Assembly (NCBI GenBank): GCA_964487255.1
Contig: CAZAQV010000032.1
Location: forward strand, 3,521-67,520
Reading direction: 5' to 3'
Length of the DNA stretch: 64,000 bases
DNA from: CAZAQV01 sp964487255
GTDB lineage: Bacteria; Myxococcota_A; Polyangia; Polyangiales; CAZAQV01
In this document: one piece after another, positions 46,001 through 55,027 of the stretch
Position numbering within the stretch: position 1 is the first letter of the stretch
How the letters are laid out: each line of letters opens with the position of its first letter
Notes under the pieces: model-generated
Databases searched by the model: none
The model's input: the letters and a program-made list of their open reading frames with translations, nothing else
Told to the model about the DNA's origin: nothing
Program-made: the position numbers and the translations under genes

Positions 46001-47690
46001 GAACTTGGTGACTTCGGAGTACTTCACCTTCTACGACCCGACGCTCGCGACCGATCCACCGCTCTTTGGTCGCTCGGAGCTGCCCGGCCTGCTGTTTAGC
46101 ATCAGCACGATCGGCTTCTCCTACACGCAAGAGGCCAAGGCGGCAGAAACGGCTGCCGACGGTGGCTACTTCATCGTGTGCCCGGCCAACCCGAGCGAGA
46201 AGTGTCAGCTATTCGCGCGGCGCTGTCAGAGTGACGCCGAGTGTGCAGCCGCCATTCCAGGCACAACCTGCAATCTCGATGCTGCGGAGCCGTACTGTAA
46301 CTCACCCGGAGAGGCGCGCGATGATCGCTACTCGGTCGACGTCTCGTCCACAGACAATCTGCTCGACGTATTGGCCAACGATTCTCTGAGCGAATCGGCG
46401 TGCATCGACCCGCAGATGAAGATCATCAGCATCGACACCACGAATCTTCGGGGCGAGATCCCCAACTTCACCTCGGGCGATACCGAACTCCACTACGACG
46501 CGCCGGACGACGGCAGCTGCGGCTTCGTCGACGAGTTCACCTACGTTGCAGATTTGGGCGGCGGCGTCACCGACGATGCGACGGTTCGCATCACCGTCGC
46601 CTGTATCTGCGGAGACGGCGTCGTGCAGAGCAACGAAGAGTGTGACCAGGGCAATACCAATGGCGCATATCCAGCACGCTGCAGCGACGAATGTCTGTTC
46701 AACGTCGTGTGCGGCGACGGTTTCGTCGACCGTGGCGAAGAATGCGACGACAGCAACACCAACAGTGGCGACGGTTGCTCGGCGCTCTGTACCCTCGAAA
46801 CGGTATGCGGTGACGGAAACTTGGCGGGTGCCGAAGCCTGTGACGACGGCAACAACGTCAGCGGCGATGGCTGCAACGCCAACTGCACCCTTCCGATGTG
46901 CGGCGACAACAGTCTCGATTTCGACAACAATGAGCAGTGTGACGACGGCAACCTGATGAACGGAGATGGCTGCACGTCGATTTGCACCATCGAAACCGAG
47001 TGTGGAAACATGATGATCGAAGGCGCTGAAGAGTGCGACGACGGCAACCAGATCCCTGGCGACGGTTGTAGCGCGGCCTGTACGATCGAAGGCACTTGTG
47101 GCAACGGCATGCTCGATGCTGGCGAGACCTGCGATCCAGCCATCCAGGCCACGCAGTGTGGCGGCGTCACAAACTGTACGGCGCGCTGCTTCTGCGAGAA
47201 CTACTGCGGCGACGGGCGCATCGGCGGCACCGAACAGTGCGACGACGGCGCCAATGGCCCAGGTGATGGATGCCGCGACGACTGCACCGCCGAGGTGTGT
47301 GGTGACGGCATTGTGGACGCCGGCGAGCAATGTGACGACGGCAACGCCGACCCAACCGACGGTTGCTCGCTTTCCTGTAACCTGCTCTCGGTGTGCGGAA
47401 ATAGTAAGGTCGAGCCGGGCGAAGAGTGCGACGATGGCAACAGCATTCCGAACGACGGTTGCTCGGCGCTCTGCATCATCGAAGTTGGTGAGTGCGGTAA
47501 CGGCACGGTTGAGCAGGGCGAAGAATGCGACGACGGTAACCTCGACAACGGTGATGGCTGTGACGAAGCCTGCGTTCGCGAGGTGTCGATCTGTGGCAAC
47601 AGCGTCATCGAGTTCGGTGAACAGTGCGATGACGGCAACACGGTCGCGGGGGATGGCTGTTCGGCAGACTGCCGCATCGAAATTAGGTAA
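43089..47690 (+). CDS. Large lipoprotein with about 25 myxococcus-type Cys-rich (DUF4215) repeats
   Basis: About 1533 residues from the ATG at 43089; the frame is open from 43008, but the upstream residues are not signal-like. The N-terminus ends in an AVSC lipobox. Two blocks of DUF4215 repeats (pattern CGNGxxExGExCDDGNxxxGDGCxxxC) contain by my count 14 and 11 copies. Between them is a beta-rich middle region of about 450 residues with few Cys, followed by a short VDVSSTDNLLDVLANDS block of the cadherin-like/discoidin type. Such proteins are secreted or surface-exposed in myxobacteria, and Cys pairs should form disulfides. No MYXO-CTERM sorting tail is seen: it ends in CRIEIR. Confidence 0.85.
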   Translation: MPTVTRTPYSSLLFSSCLALFAVSCSCSDDPGTNPMMDGGLDGGGSDGMMMGDSTVDPDGGVPENCGNGMLNAGETCDDGNTTSNDGCSAQCIREDGWQCPVVGQACERCGDGVIGENERCDDGNTNGDDGCSADCTTIEDFYTCPTPGEACSQCGDGVVGAGEVCDDGNRSSGDGCVQNCSAVEPGFACPMDGGECTECGNGIVETGEGCDDGNFLDNDGCSTQCLLEAGATCWRDGVSCSVCGNGVIEVVAVDDKGTADTADDTYTFEECDDANMSSGDGCSSSCAIEGDYVCPVPGIGCGLCGDGELDDIERCDDGNTNDGDGCSGDCLMVSQFYNCYPPSGRACELCGNGVVGLGEICDDGVDNTLNEPVGGDGCSRDCKRVEDGFTCVEDPDSGMSICTQCGNGILEGGEGCDDGNITSGDGCPDDCSAPEANYNCFLPGLRCEQCGDGEIGIGEECDEGHLATPGNKTAGCDSQCRVVDPWVCPQKGEPCELCGDGNLGTYEDCDDNNVANDDGCSSTCTLEPGFICPNGNCVAAACGDGYRAGQEECDDGNFLSGDGCNVICDVEEGWVCTGGIGCRRTVCGDGVVEGSEECDDAGSASPGCDDQCLFETGYDCPTPGADCIAIVCGDGLAQGSEACDDGNTDLGDGCDAGCQLEPGYYCPVPGDACLTTTCGDGLVQGLEECDDAGATTPGCSDTCTVETFYRCDGEPSECRPIIEFVTVRTFQVSNINPAGLVYDPDRRSFAGHKSQSSQPPVELCFDGTVLDPTSDACTGGNGCAIDSSGTATPLLPSCEVSAEPCYAYPPRPAQSGTLVGAAYDPFTDYYIFLTVSGQTATLTHVPRDFDDTMQSIGDFQVNLTGLGTPLGLTVGEDGDLYVVDDKGTPQVHVFERRRAGDQSITTPDCETTPEANCTGFETAPNAGRGWSVPSDDPLDAIFTVPGETLVGIFNRYTGAPSYTGVAEDGSNLVTSEYFTFYDPTLATDPPLFGRSELPGLLFSISTIGFSYTQEAKAAETAADGGYFIVCPANPSEKCQLFARRCQSDAECAAAIPGTTCNLDAAEPYCNSPGEARDDRYSVDVSSTDNLLDVLANDSLSESACIDPQMKIISIDTTNLRGEIPNFTSGDTELHYDAPDDGSCGFVDEFTYVADLGGGVTDDATVRITVACICGDGVVQSNEECDQGNTNGAYPARCSDECLFNVVCGDGFVDRGEECDDSNTNSGDGCSALCTLETVCGDGNLAGAEACDDGNNVSGDGCNANCTLPMCGDNSLDFDNNEQCDDGNLMNGDGCTSICTIETECGNMMIEGAEECDDGNQIPGDGCSAACTIEGTCGNGMLDAGETCDPAIQATQCGGVTNCTARCFCENYCGDGRIGGTEQCDDGANGPGDGCRDDCTAEVCGDGIVDAGEQCDDGNADPTDGCSLSCNLLSVCGNSKVEPGEECDDGNSIPNDGCSALCIIEVGECGNGTVEQGEECDDGNLDNGDGCDEACVREVSICGNSVIEFGEQCDDGNTVAGDGCSADCRIEIR

Positions 47691-47861
47691 GTCTCGGCTA
47701 CGATCCTAACCACGATCCGGCGTTGTCCGCTGCGGTGCCTGCGCACGTATCACAACATACGCTTGCGCGGGCTCCTCGCCTCCGCCTTGCCTCGTGCTTG
47801 CCTCGCAGCCGATCCAACCTGAACGCTATCTTCCTTCTTGGGCGACTCACAAGCTGGCGGC

Positions 47862-48500
47862 TCATAAGTTGGCGGCGAGGAGGCGTAGTTTGGCGTGCTC
47901 GGTCGGGTCGATCGGTGTGGTCGGCCCGAGCGCCTCGGCCATCCAAGTAATCTTGGCCGTGTGCTCGACAATCTCGAGCCGCGTCATGGCCTGCTCGATG
48001 GTTTTTCCGAGCGCCACCGGCCCGTGTCGCTCGAGCACAAACGCGTCGTGCTCTGCAGCGATGTCACATACGGCAGCGGGCACTTCAGTCGTCGTCGGAC
48101 TGGCGTAAGGCACCGTAGGCACGTGCCCCAGCGCCAGAATGGTCTCGGGAATCACCGGATCGCGCAGTGACTTCCCCGCGACAGTCAGCGCCGTCGTATA
48201 GGGCGAGTGCGCATGCACGATCGCGCCAACGTCGGACCGCAGGCGGTAAATCGCCAAGTGCATGCGAATCTCGCTTGAGGGGCGTTGACGGGTGTCGACC
48301 GCTTGACCGTCGCGCAGACGCACTTTGACGACGTCGCGGGCAGCAAGCTGTCCCTTGTGCATCTGCGAGGGGGTGCACATCAGGTAGCGTTCGCCCAAAC
48401 GCACCGAGATGTTTCCATCGACGGGCGCGTTGTGTCCGAGCGCGTAGAGGTGCGCGGTCGCCTGGGCAATCTGTGCACGGACTTGGGGTTCAAACGGCAC
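47862..48500 (-). CDS. Class II aldolase (fuculose-phosphate aldolase-like)
   Basis: 212 residues of the class II aldolase/adducin family. It has GNISVRLGERYLMCTPS, RPSSEIRMHLAIYRLR with the catalytic Glu, zinc ligands in VHAHSPYTTAL, and ERHGPVALG with the third His. It resembles L-fuculose-1-phosphate aldolase and methylthioribulose-phosphate dehydratase. The substrate is not known, and no fucose or methionine-salvage genes are adjacent. It is a single gene. The stretch 47691-47861 to its left shows nothing I can name. Confidence 0.8.
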   Translation of the reverse strand: MPFEPQVRAQIAQATAHLYALGHNAPVDGNISVRLGERYLMCTPSQMHKGQLAARDVVKVRLRDGQAVDTRQRPSSEIRMHLAIYRLRSDVGAIVHAHSPYTTALTVAGKSLRDPVIPETILALGHVPTVPYASPTTTEVPAAVCDIAAEHDAFVLERHGPVALGKTIEQAMTRLEIVEHTAKITWMAEALGPTTPIDPTEHAKLRLLAANL

Positions 48501-48657
48501 GCTGGACCTTTACTACAAGCCGCGCCCGCGCACAGCAACCACGTGACTTGGAACGTCAGATGGTCCGCGCGCAGCCGACCGTCGCATCGAGGGGACGATC
48601 CTTGCCTCGATCCTGGCCACCAGTTCCTGAAAACGTCTGTTTTTCAAGGCCATAAAC

Positions 48658-49101
48658 GTGGCACAGAAGCGGCTACCCCGTTCTGTCGTGCGTCGTGTGA
48701 GCCAGATCCTCTGTCGAGGCGGCCAATTCTTGCTGCTTATCGTGGCCGGCTGTACCGGTTCACTGAGCGTCGAGTCGGCTGAGGGACCAACGGGTTCGAT
48801 GGATCCGGGCAGTCAGCCCGGTCCAGCTCTCGGTGAACCGCCGATCGACAATTACCGCCCCCCCGAGGAACGGGCGGCCCTCGGCGGACCCGCAGTTGGC
48901 CGCAGGCTCACATCCGAAGATGTTTCTGGGTGCCGTCGAAGTTGCAACCGGCGTTGCCAGGTCAAGTTTCATCAAGGTACGTTGGCCTCTTCTATGAAAA
49001 CGCCGTCTTGGGGTAGCCCTTCATGCGCAACGTCAGCAAACCGCCACCGCTCGTGCGCATCACCCGCAGCACCGTTCCGGCCGACGTTCCGCACGAGATG
49101 A
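48658..49101 (+). CDS. Hypothetical lipoprotein, possibly a degraded gene
   Basis: 147 codons. The N-terminal part is credible as a lipoprotein (GQFLLLIVAGCTGSLS, lipobox VAGC) with a Gly/Pro/Ser linker up to about residue 90 (PAVGRRLTSEDV). After that the sequence becomes Ser/Thr/Arg-rich without domain features, as when a frame has been shifted. The linker followed by a RRLT motif recalls the start of DUF1592-type proteins, so this may be a truncated relative of the gene at 25095. No such continuation is seen in other frames. The start is a GTG. Confidence in coding is low. Confidence 0.35.
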   Translation: MAQKRLPRSVVRRVSQILCRGGQFLLLIVAGCTGSLSVESAEGPTGSMDPGSQPGPALGEPPIDNYRPPEERAALGGPAVGRRLTSEDVSGCRRSCNRRCQVKFHQGTLASSMKTPSWGSPSCATSANRHRSCASPAAPFRPTFRTR

Positions 49102-49113
49102 AAGATCATGCCA

Positions 49114-50283
49114 CTACTTGGGCGGAGGCATCGAGAGCGCTTCGACCAACTTCTCGTCACTGAGCGGACGCAAGGAGGTGGTAGAGTAATCTGGCTGAAG
49201 CAAGAACTTTGGCTGAGACTCCAACCTTTCGATCAGCTTGTGGTAATCGTCGGCGACTTCGCCCACGAGTCTTACCCCGAAGCCAGCCGGGACTACGCCA
49301 CCTGCGACGATCGGAAGGGCATTCGACCTCGTGATGACGCCTCGTAGCTCGAGCGCCGGGTAACCTTCTCCGTTGAGCTGGAGGGTCACCGTCGCGCCGA
49401 TTTCTGGCGGGCACAGCGTTCGTACGAAGACACCGTTCGAGCTCAAATCATGCGTGAGTCCGGACTCCCACCACATCTCGTTGTCCGCACGAAATCGCGC
49501 GGGAATCGGCGACAAGAAGCGTTTCGCCTTGGGGCTGCCTTCATCGCGCAAGAGCTCGCGCAAGATAAAGTAAAAGCGCGAAAGGTCATGAGTCGAAGCC
49601 GTGACCGCCAGTGGTCCGCTCACCCCTCGTTCGACGAAGTACTTGAGGTCCCTGCCCGACTCGTTGACCACGATGGGCAGGTGGTGAAGCCGTGGGTGGT
49701 TGCGCACCTGAATGAGCTCTTGCGCCAAACGGCTGGCATCGGTGCGGCCGTGGATGATCCACGCATCCCACACGTTGGCCAATATCTCTGCCGCGGTCTT
49801 TTGCCGAGAGCGCGCATAGCGCGTCGAGAAGCCGGCACGGGCGAGCGCGCGCGACAAGTTGTTAAGACCTCCGTCCTGCCCGCCTGAGAGCAGAATCCAG
49901 CTTCGCGCTGCCGATGCGTTGTCGGCAACCGGCGTCGACAGCACTCGACTCAAACGCCGCCCCAGGCGCTCAAGCTCGTCCGTGTGAACGAAATCGTCGA
50001 TGCCAAACGTCGCGGACAGCCGGCCGTATTCACTCGCAGCGCTGCGGCTTAGACCGAGCACCGAGAACGTCGAATCGGGCTCGGCTGCGTCCGACTCGTT
50101 CACCCAGGAGGTCAACATCTGCACAGCGCTCGGGTCGTCGAGGTCGGCCAAGACGCACCGTACATCTTCTCGTGACTTGCTTGTATCCAAGGTGACGACG
50201 TCGGCGCGCTCGCCCGCGTTGATGAGCAGGCTTTTCACCTTTTTGATGATCCAGGGAATTTCGGGAGCGAAGACGACTATCAC
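49114..50283 (-). CDS. Response-regulator-like protein with C-terminal PilZ domain
   Basis: 389 residues. The N-terminal 110 have a receiver-like pattern (VVFAPEIPWIIKKVKSLLI, CVLADLDDP, VLGLSRSAA) but lack the full set of receiver acids, so phosphorylation is uncertain. A second receiver-like block follows (SWILLSGGQDGGLNNLSRAL). The C-terminal part from about residue 265 is a PilZ domain with RFRADNEMWWE, the THDLSSNGVFVR motif (D-x-S-x2-G), and VTLQLNGEGYPAL. PilZ domains bind cyclic di-GMP. It would couple that signal to a partner, perhaps motility or exopolysaccharide, by inference. There is no adjacent sensor kinase. Confidence 0.75.
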   Translation of the reverse strand: MIVVFAPEIPWIIKKVKSLLINAGERADVVTLDTSKSREDVRCVLADLDDPSAVQMLTSWVNESDAAEPDSTFSVLGLSRSAASEYGRLSATFGIDDFVHTDELERLGRRLSRVLSTPVADNASAARSWILLSGGQDGGLNNLSRALARAGFSTRYARSRQKTAAEILANVWDAWIIHGRTDASRLAQELIQVRNHPRLHHLPIVVNESGRDLKYFVERGVSGPLAVTASTHDLSRFYFILRELLRDEGSPKAKRFLSPIPARFRADNEMWWESGLTHDLSSNGVFVRTLCPPEIGATVTLQLNGEGYPALELRGVITRSNALPIVAGGVVPAGFGVRLVGEVADDYHKLIERLESQPKFLLQPDYSTTSLRPLSDEKLVEALSMPPPK

Positions 50284-50316
50284 TCCTCCATCTTCACATG
50301 ATTTATGCTACCCGCG

Positions 50317-51738
50317 CTACCGCAAGATGAGGCCATCTATGCAGCTAATGATGAGCTGTATCTCGGCGCCGCTATCGGCCTGTACCGTCGAGCATGCGTC
50401 AGGGCAAAGGTGAACGCTTCCGCCCGACGCATAGTATCCGCGGTTGTCGGCACAACTGCTCGGTGTCACGACACTGTGAAACTCCTCGACGCTGCCCCCG
50501 GACGCCGTGTAGCGAAGGATGACGCCGTCAAAGTTGTATTGTTTGCCCTCAGGCGCAGCTGGCAGCGCATATTGGCAGGGCACCTGACTTCCTGCGATGG
50601 CGTTGCCCGCCAGCTTTTCAAACATCTTGTCGTAACTCGTCGTGTCGCCATCGTTGCACACCGAAAAACGGAGGCCGTCGCTGTCAATGCTCAGCTGTTG
50701 GTACACAGCGTCCACGGCACTTGCAGATCCACATTCTGCGGTTTGAATCCCATCACCAGGTGACCAGAAGAGATCGCCCGGCTTTTCTTGCAAACCGACC
50801 ACACTGTGGAAGACGTAGTTGCGGCTGTTCGCGGTTCCAAACGCACCGCCACGCGCCGGATCGAAGAGCCAGTTTTCAAAGGCTGCGGCATTGACATCGC
50901 TTTCGTCGTCCGTGAAGACCACGAAAAACTTGAGGGCACCGTCGCGCAGGCGCGCACCCCAGCCGTTGGGTGCCAACCCTTGGCCGGACTTGCTCCCCTC
51001 TTCATATTTGTAAGCGTCGCGGTCAAAAGTGTACATCAAGGCTTCGAGCGCGTCATTGCTGTCGATCGCCTGATCAATGTGCGTGAACTTGGGTCCAGCT
51101 ACCGGGGCTGGCTCGACCATATCCGTGACGCCGTCAGCATCGGCATCGCCGGAACCGATCTCACAACTGTTTCCACCAAGAGGCTCCGCAATACAGATGC
51201 CGAAAAAATCCTGAAGCTCGCCGTCGACTCTTGGAATCACTTGCTCCGTCTTGGAATTGGAGTTTCCGTAGTGGGCGATGAGCGTAACCTGATAGTCGAT
51301 GCCCTTCTCATCCAAGATTTGAGAAAAACTATCGTTGATGAACGACTCGATACCTTTAATCTCCGCCTGCATGCTCGAAGATGCGTCGACCGCAACGATG
51401 ATGTCGAGCGGTCGCGACTCGGGGTTCGCGGTCGCGGTGGTATTTACGCACGCTTGGCCCTCGGGTGTGCTCGCACTGTCGTTGGGGTCGGAACCAAACT
51501 CGTACTCCTGATCGTCCGTGTAGCCGTCACCATCGCTGTCGCGAAGCATCGGGTTCGAGCCGATGCTTCTCTCCAAGGAATCGCTAAGCCCGTCTCCGTC
51601 GGTATCCATGCCTTCGCCGATCACGCCCGCATCCGCGTCACCAACTTCAACGCCACTTTTGCCGCCAGCCTCGCCGCAAGCCACGCCGGCAATGGCCAGC
51701 ACTCCCCCAAAACTCAGTATGTACGCTTTACTCAACAT
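50317..51738 (-). CDS. Lipoprotein with thrombospondin-type-3 repeats and a vWA domain
   Basis: About 473 residues from the ATG at 51738, which has AGGGAG 9 bases upstream; the frame also allows 51747. A lipobox (AGVACG) gives a lipoprotein signal. Two calcium-binding type-3 repeats follow, DTDGDGLSDSLERSIGSNP and DSDGDGYTDDQEYEFGSDP. The vWA domain has the MIDAS motif IIVAVDASSSMQ and an acidic metal site. The C-terminal 150 residues contain four Cys. It would be surface-exposed and bind Ca2+ or a ligand; the partner is unknown. Confidence 0.82.
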   Translation of the reverse strand: MLSKAYILSFGGVLAIAGVACGEAGGKSGVEVGDADAGVIGEGMDTDGDGLSDSLERSIGSNPMLRDSDGDGYTDDQEYEFGSDPNDSASTPEGQACVNTTATANPESRPLDIIVAVDASSSMQAEIKGIESFINDSFSQILDEKGIDYQVTLIAHYGNSNSKTEQVIPRVDGELQDFFGICIAEPLGGNSCEIGSGDADADGVTDMVEPAPVAGPKFTHIDQAIDSNDALEALMYTFDRDAYKYEEGSKSGQGLAPNGWGARLRDGALKFFVVFTDDESDVNAAAFENWLFDPARGGAFGTANSRNYVFHSVVGLQEKPGDLFWSPGDGIQTAECGSASAVDAVYQQLSIDSDGLRFSVCNDGDTTSYDKMFEKLAGNAIAGSQVPCQYALPAAPEGKQYNFDGVILRYTASGGSVEEFHSVVTPSSCADNRGYYASGGSVHLCPDACSTVQADSGAEIQLIISCIDGLILR

Positions 51739-51936
51739 CCCGCTCATCTCCCTAACGTAGTGCCCAACCCCTCCAAAATTGATGAAAAAATCTCATTCCT
51801 GCTTCGTCCTCCCATGCATAGCAACGCCCGTGCCGTACAGGCGACCCTTGGATCCTTTGGGAAAATTGAGCCGAGAGGCGCAGTTCGTGCGAGATTTGAG
51901 CGCCTTGGAGCCCAAAATGCACCTATAACTGCCTGC

Positions 51937-52851
51937 GTGGAGAATACACTTCATCGTATACTTCCCGCACTTTGCCTGGTTTGCGCTTGTGGCGCGGCAC
52001 CTCCACAAGACAACGCCAATGCGCTTTATCGCGACCTGCGGCGCATCGTTGCCATCGAGGAAGACACCGAATGGGTCGTCGACCGCACGGAGTACGAAGA
52101 CGCCCTGGCATCTGCGCTGAAGAGTGTTTGCCAAGTCTCGCCGCTCGAGCGCGCCGAACTCTCAACGTGGTTGGACACTCAGATCAGACTCGAAGGGGGC
52201 GCGTCCCAACGTCGTTACCTGCTGGGCGAGTCACTGTCGGAGCTCTCCGAAACGCAAACGCTCGAGCGCGTTGCGGGACTCTTGGCCTACGCCGAGAAGC
52301 ACGCCAGCGCAGACTGCCCGTACTGGCTTCAGGCCCAAGAAGACTTCGACGCCGTCCACGGCAGTTACGGCCGCCTGGTGATCATGGGCGAGAGTTTCGG
52401 CGGCGGCTCACTTCTGCTGCGCGACGGAAAGGCGCGCCTGGGCGGCGGGGGCGGCGGGCGCCTCACGCTGGGCTCCGGCCTGTCCACGACACTCACCCTC
52501 GTCGGCGGGCTCGAAGTGACCGCTTCGGCGACAATTCGTGAAGACAGCGCAGGCGCGCTCAATCCGAGGGTCAATGTCCTGATGGCAGCCCCACTGATCC
52601 TGCGTATCAGTGATTCGCACTGGTACTACGACTTCGAGGTGACCGGCGGCGCGCAGGTGGATGATGATGAAGGGTTGGCGCCGATGTTTCGCGCCGCATT
52701 TTCGTCGGGCATCGCTGCCCTTCGCGTGGGCGACCTCCAACCTTACGGCGGTCTGTGGCTCGGCTACGAGTACCTCGGCGCATTCGACAGCGGACCTCCA
52801 ACACACGCGATTCGCCTAGGCACACGCGTGGGTTTCAACTTTGCCCCATAG
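51937..52851 (+). CDS. Lipoprotein with C-terminal beta-barrel-like region
   Basis: About 304 residues from the GTG at 51937; the frame is open much further upstream, but that part is antisense to the vWA gene and should be ignored. The N-terminus (VENTLHRILPALCLVCACGAAPP) has a lipobox (VCAC). The central part is helical (DEDTEW-type charged runs). From about residue 150 on it is Gly-rich with alternating hydrophobic strands (LVIMGESFGGGSLLLRDG, LTLGSGLSTTLTLVGGLEVTA, ...YGGLWLGYEYLG) and a C-terminal FNFAP, typical of a membrane beta-barrel. No family is recognised, and the start is uncertain. Confidence 0.6.
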   Translation: MENTLHRILPALCLVCACGAAPPQDNANALYRDLRRIVAIEEDTEWVVDRTEYEDALASALKSVCQVSPLERAELSTWLDTQIRLEGGASQRRYLLGESLSELSETQTLERVAGLLAYAEKHASADCPYWLQAQEDFDAVHGSYGRLVIMGESFGGGSLLLRDGKARLGGGGGGRLTLGSGLSTTLTLVGGLEVTASATIREDSAGALNPRVNVLMAAPLILRISDSHWYYDFEVTGGAQVDDDEGLAPMFRAAFSSGIAALRVGDLQPYGGLWLGYEYLGAFDSGPPTHAIRLGTRVGFNFAP

Positions 52852-52986
52852 TTTTATCCGCGAGATCAAGTCTCCTTCGAACAAGCACCTCTTCGGGGAT
52901 GCCCGCAGAGTTGTCGCTTGCAAAATGACGTCCGAGTATTTCCATGCGCGAACTTTACTCGATTTCGATCTAGGATGGTGAGCCTC

Positions 52987-54906
52987 GTGCCCGTCCTCGT
53001 CGCCAACGGTATCTCTCAAAGCTACGGAACCCGTATCGTTCTTAGCGGCGTGGATATTGCGATCGAGGAAGGCGTGTGCGCAGGCCTGGTCGGAGACAAC
53101 GGGTCCGGCAAAAGCACGCTGATCCGCATTCTGAGCGGTGAGGAAAAGCCTGATGCGGGTGAGGTGATCGCGCGTGGCGACGCTTCTATCGCTGTACTGA
53201 GTCAAGACCCGCAGTGGGACCCTGGTCACACTGCCTTGCAAGCCGCGATGGCGGGTCTGACGCGATGGCAAGCCGCACTCGACCGTTATCAGCAAATCGC
53301 GGAGGGCCTGGCAAAACCCGACGCCGACCTTGAAGCACGGCTCGAGGCGCAGGCCGCGACACAGGCCGAGCTCGAACGTCTTGGGGGTTTTGATCGCGAA
53401 CCCGAGGCCCGTGCCATGCTCGACCGCCTCAACGTGCGCGATCCCGAACAGAACGTGACCGCAATGAGCGGCGGCGAGAAGCGACGCGTGGCCCTCGCCC
53501 GAACACTCCTGCAACGGCCAGACCTGCTCATTCTCGACGAGCCGACCAATCACCTCGATGTCGAAACCATCGAGTGGCTCCAAGAGCATCTCACGCGAGA
53601 CCAACCGGGCGCCGTGCTCTTGGTCACACACGACCGTTACTTCCTCGACCGCATCGCCGAGGTTACTTTCGAACTCTCTCAAGGAACGATCTTCCGCTTC
53701 GAAGGCGGTTACTCGAGCTACCTTGAGGCCAAAGCCGAGCGCGAAGCCCACGAAAACCGTGTGGAGCGCAACCGACAGAACTTTCTTCGGCGTGAGCTTG
53801 AGTGGCTGCGCCGCAGCCCTTCGGCCCGACGGACGAAACAGAAAGCCCGGATCACACGCGCCGAGGCTGCGATCGATGCCCGACCGGCCACGAAGACACG
53901 TTCTCTTGAGCTTGAGGTCGACACGGTACGAAGTGGACACACCATCTTGGACCTCGAAGCCCTAAGCGTCGCCATCGGCGGCAACACGCTCATCGAAGAC
54001 TTGTCGCTCTTTCTGACACGTGGCGAGCGCGTGGGCATCGTGGGCCCCAACGGTTCCGGAAAGACCACGCTGCTGCGCACGATACTCGGCGAAGTACCGC
54101 CGAAAAGTGGGCACTTCAAGCTCGGCCAGAACACCAAAGTCAGCTACCTCGGGCAAGACCGCGAGGGTCTCGACTTAGATAAGAGCGTGACTGAAAACGT
54201 AGCCGGCAGCCACAGTCACATCCGCGTCAAAGACAAGGATGTGAACGTCCGCAGCTACCTCGAACGCTTCTTGTTCACCGTTCCGCAACAAAAGCAGCCC
54301 GTCGCCGCGCTCTCCGGAGGAGAGAAAACACGCGTACTGTTGGCCAAGCTACTGCTCGAACCCGCCAACTTGCTGGTCCTCGACGAGCCGACCAACGACC
54401 TCGACATCACAACCATTGCCTCACTCGAGCAAATGCTCCTGGAAATGGACGCAACCGCGCTCGTGGTCACGCATGACCGCTACTTCCTCGACCGCATTGC
54501 GACTGCAATCCTCGCCTTCGAAGGGCGGGGAAGAGCCGTTCGCTACGAGGGCAACTACAGCATGTACCGCGCACTCAAAGCGCAAGCGCGCAGCAAAACC
54601 AAGCCGAGCAAGGCGCTATCCTCAGCGGCGTCCTCGAAGACGCGACCATCGACACCCACAGAATCTTCGAAAAAGCTTACCTATGCCGAACGGCTCGAAC
54701 TCGAGCAAATCGTCGACGAGATCTCGGCACTTGAGGAGCAAGTTTCGAGCCTAGAGCAAAGACTCTCCGACCCTGCGCTCTACTGCAGCGACGATGGTAC
54801 CGAGGCCCGCCGCGTTCACCAATCACTTGAACACACCCGCGCCACGCTCGAAAACAGGATGGCACGCTGGACGGAGCTCGAAGAGCGCCGTGAAACCCAA
54901 CCTTAA
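52987..54906 (+). CDS. ABC-F type ATP-binding protein
   Basis: About 639 residues from the GTG at 52987 (VPVLVANGISQSYG). Two nucleotide-binding domains are present: Walker A GDNGSGKSTLIRIL and GPNGSGKTTLLRTI, signature AMSGGEKRRVALA and ALSGGEKTRVLLA, and Walker B LLILDEPTNHLD and LLVLDEPTNDLD. A basic linker lies between (RRELEWLRRSPSARRTKQKA). There are no membrane segments. A C-terminal coiled coil (EQIVDEISALEEQVSSLEQRL) fits Uup-like ABC-F proteins, which act on ribosomes in translation. The long minus-strand frame over this gene is a shadow. Confidence 0.9.
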   Translation: MPVLVANGISQSYGTRIVLSGVDIAIEEGVCAGLVGDNGSGKSTLIRILSGEEKPDAGEVIARGDASIAVLSQDPQWDPGHTALQAAMAGLTRWQAALDRYQQIAEGLAKPDADLEARLEAQAATQAELERLGGFDREPEARAMLDRLNVRDPEQNVTAMSGGEKRRVALARTLLQRPDLLILDEPTNHLDVETIEWLQEHLTRDQPGAVLLVTHDRYFLDRIAEVTFELSQGTIFRFEGGYSSYLEAKAEREAHENRVERNRQNFLRRELEWLRRSPSARRTKQKARITRAEAAIDARPATKTRSLELEVDTVRSGHTILDLEALSVAIGGNTLIEDLSLFLTRGERVGIVGPNGSGKTTLLRTILGEVPPKSGHFKLGQNTKVSYLGQDREGLDLDKSVTENVAGSHSHIRVKDKDVNVRSYLERFLFTVPQQKQPVAALSGGEKTRVLLAKLLLEPANLLVLDEPTNDLDITTIASLEQMLLEMDATALVVTHDRYFLDRIATAILAFEGRGRAVRYEGNYSMYRALKAQARSKTKPSKALSSAASSKTRPSTPTESSKKLTYAERLELEQIVDEISALEEQVSSLEQRLSDPALYCSDDGTEARRVHQSLEHTRATLENRMARWTELEERRETQP

Positions 54907-55027
54907 GACCGGATGCTTTCCAAAAGACGTTTCCGCCCGATCAGCGAAAGATTCTGTTTTCGGTCGGAGAGTCGGCGATTGACCAGCGATGGGGTCGTTC
55001 ACGAAAACCAAAGAGAAAACAGCCGGC

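Noticed and set aside
43071..47746. Many long frames antisense to or out of frame with the DUF4215 gene
   Set aside because: The repetitive Cys-rich sequence opens other frames by its regular composition. Only the one frame shows the conserved repeat.
50317..51738. RTX-toxin-like reading of the DxDGDG repeats
   Set aside because: There are only two, in the thrombospondin type-3 pattern (DTDGDGLSD), not the GGxGxDxUx nonapeptide of RTX proteins.
50788..51936. Upstream 380 codons of the long plus-strand frame ending at 52851
   Set aside because: They are antisense to the vWA lipoprotein gene and have no domain. A lipoprotein signal starts only at 51937.
52816..53940. 374-codon minus-strand frame over the ABC-F gene
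   Set aside because: The plus-strand ABC-F gene has all motifs; the reverse frame is a by-product of GC-rich codon use.
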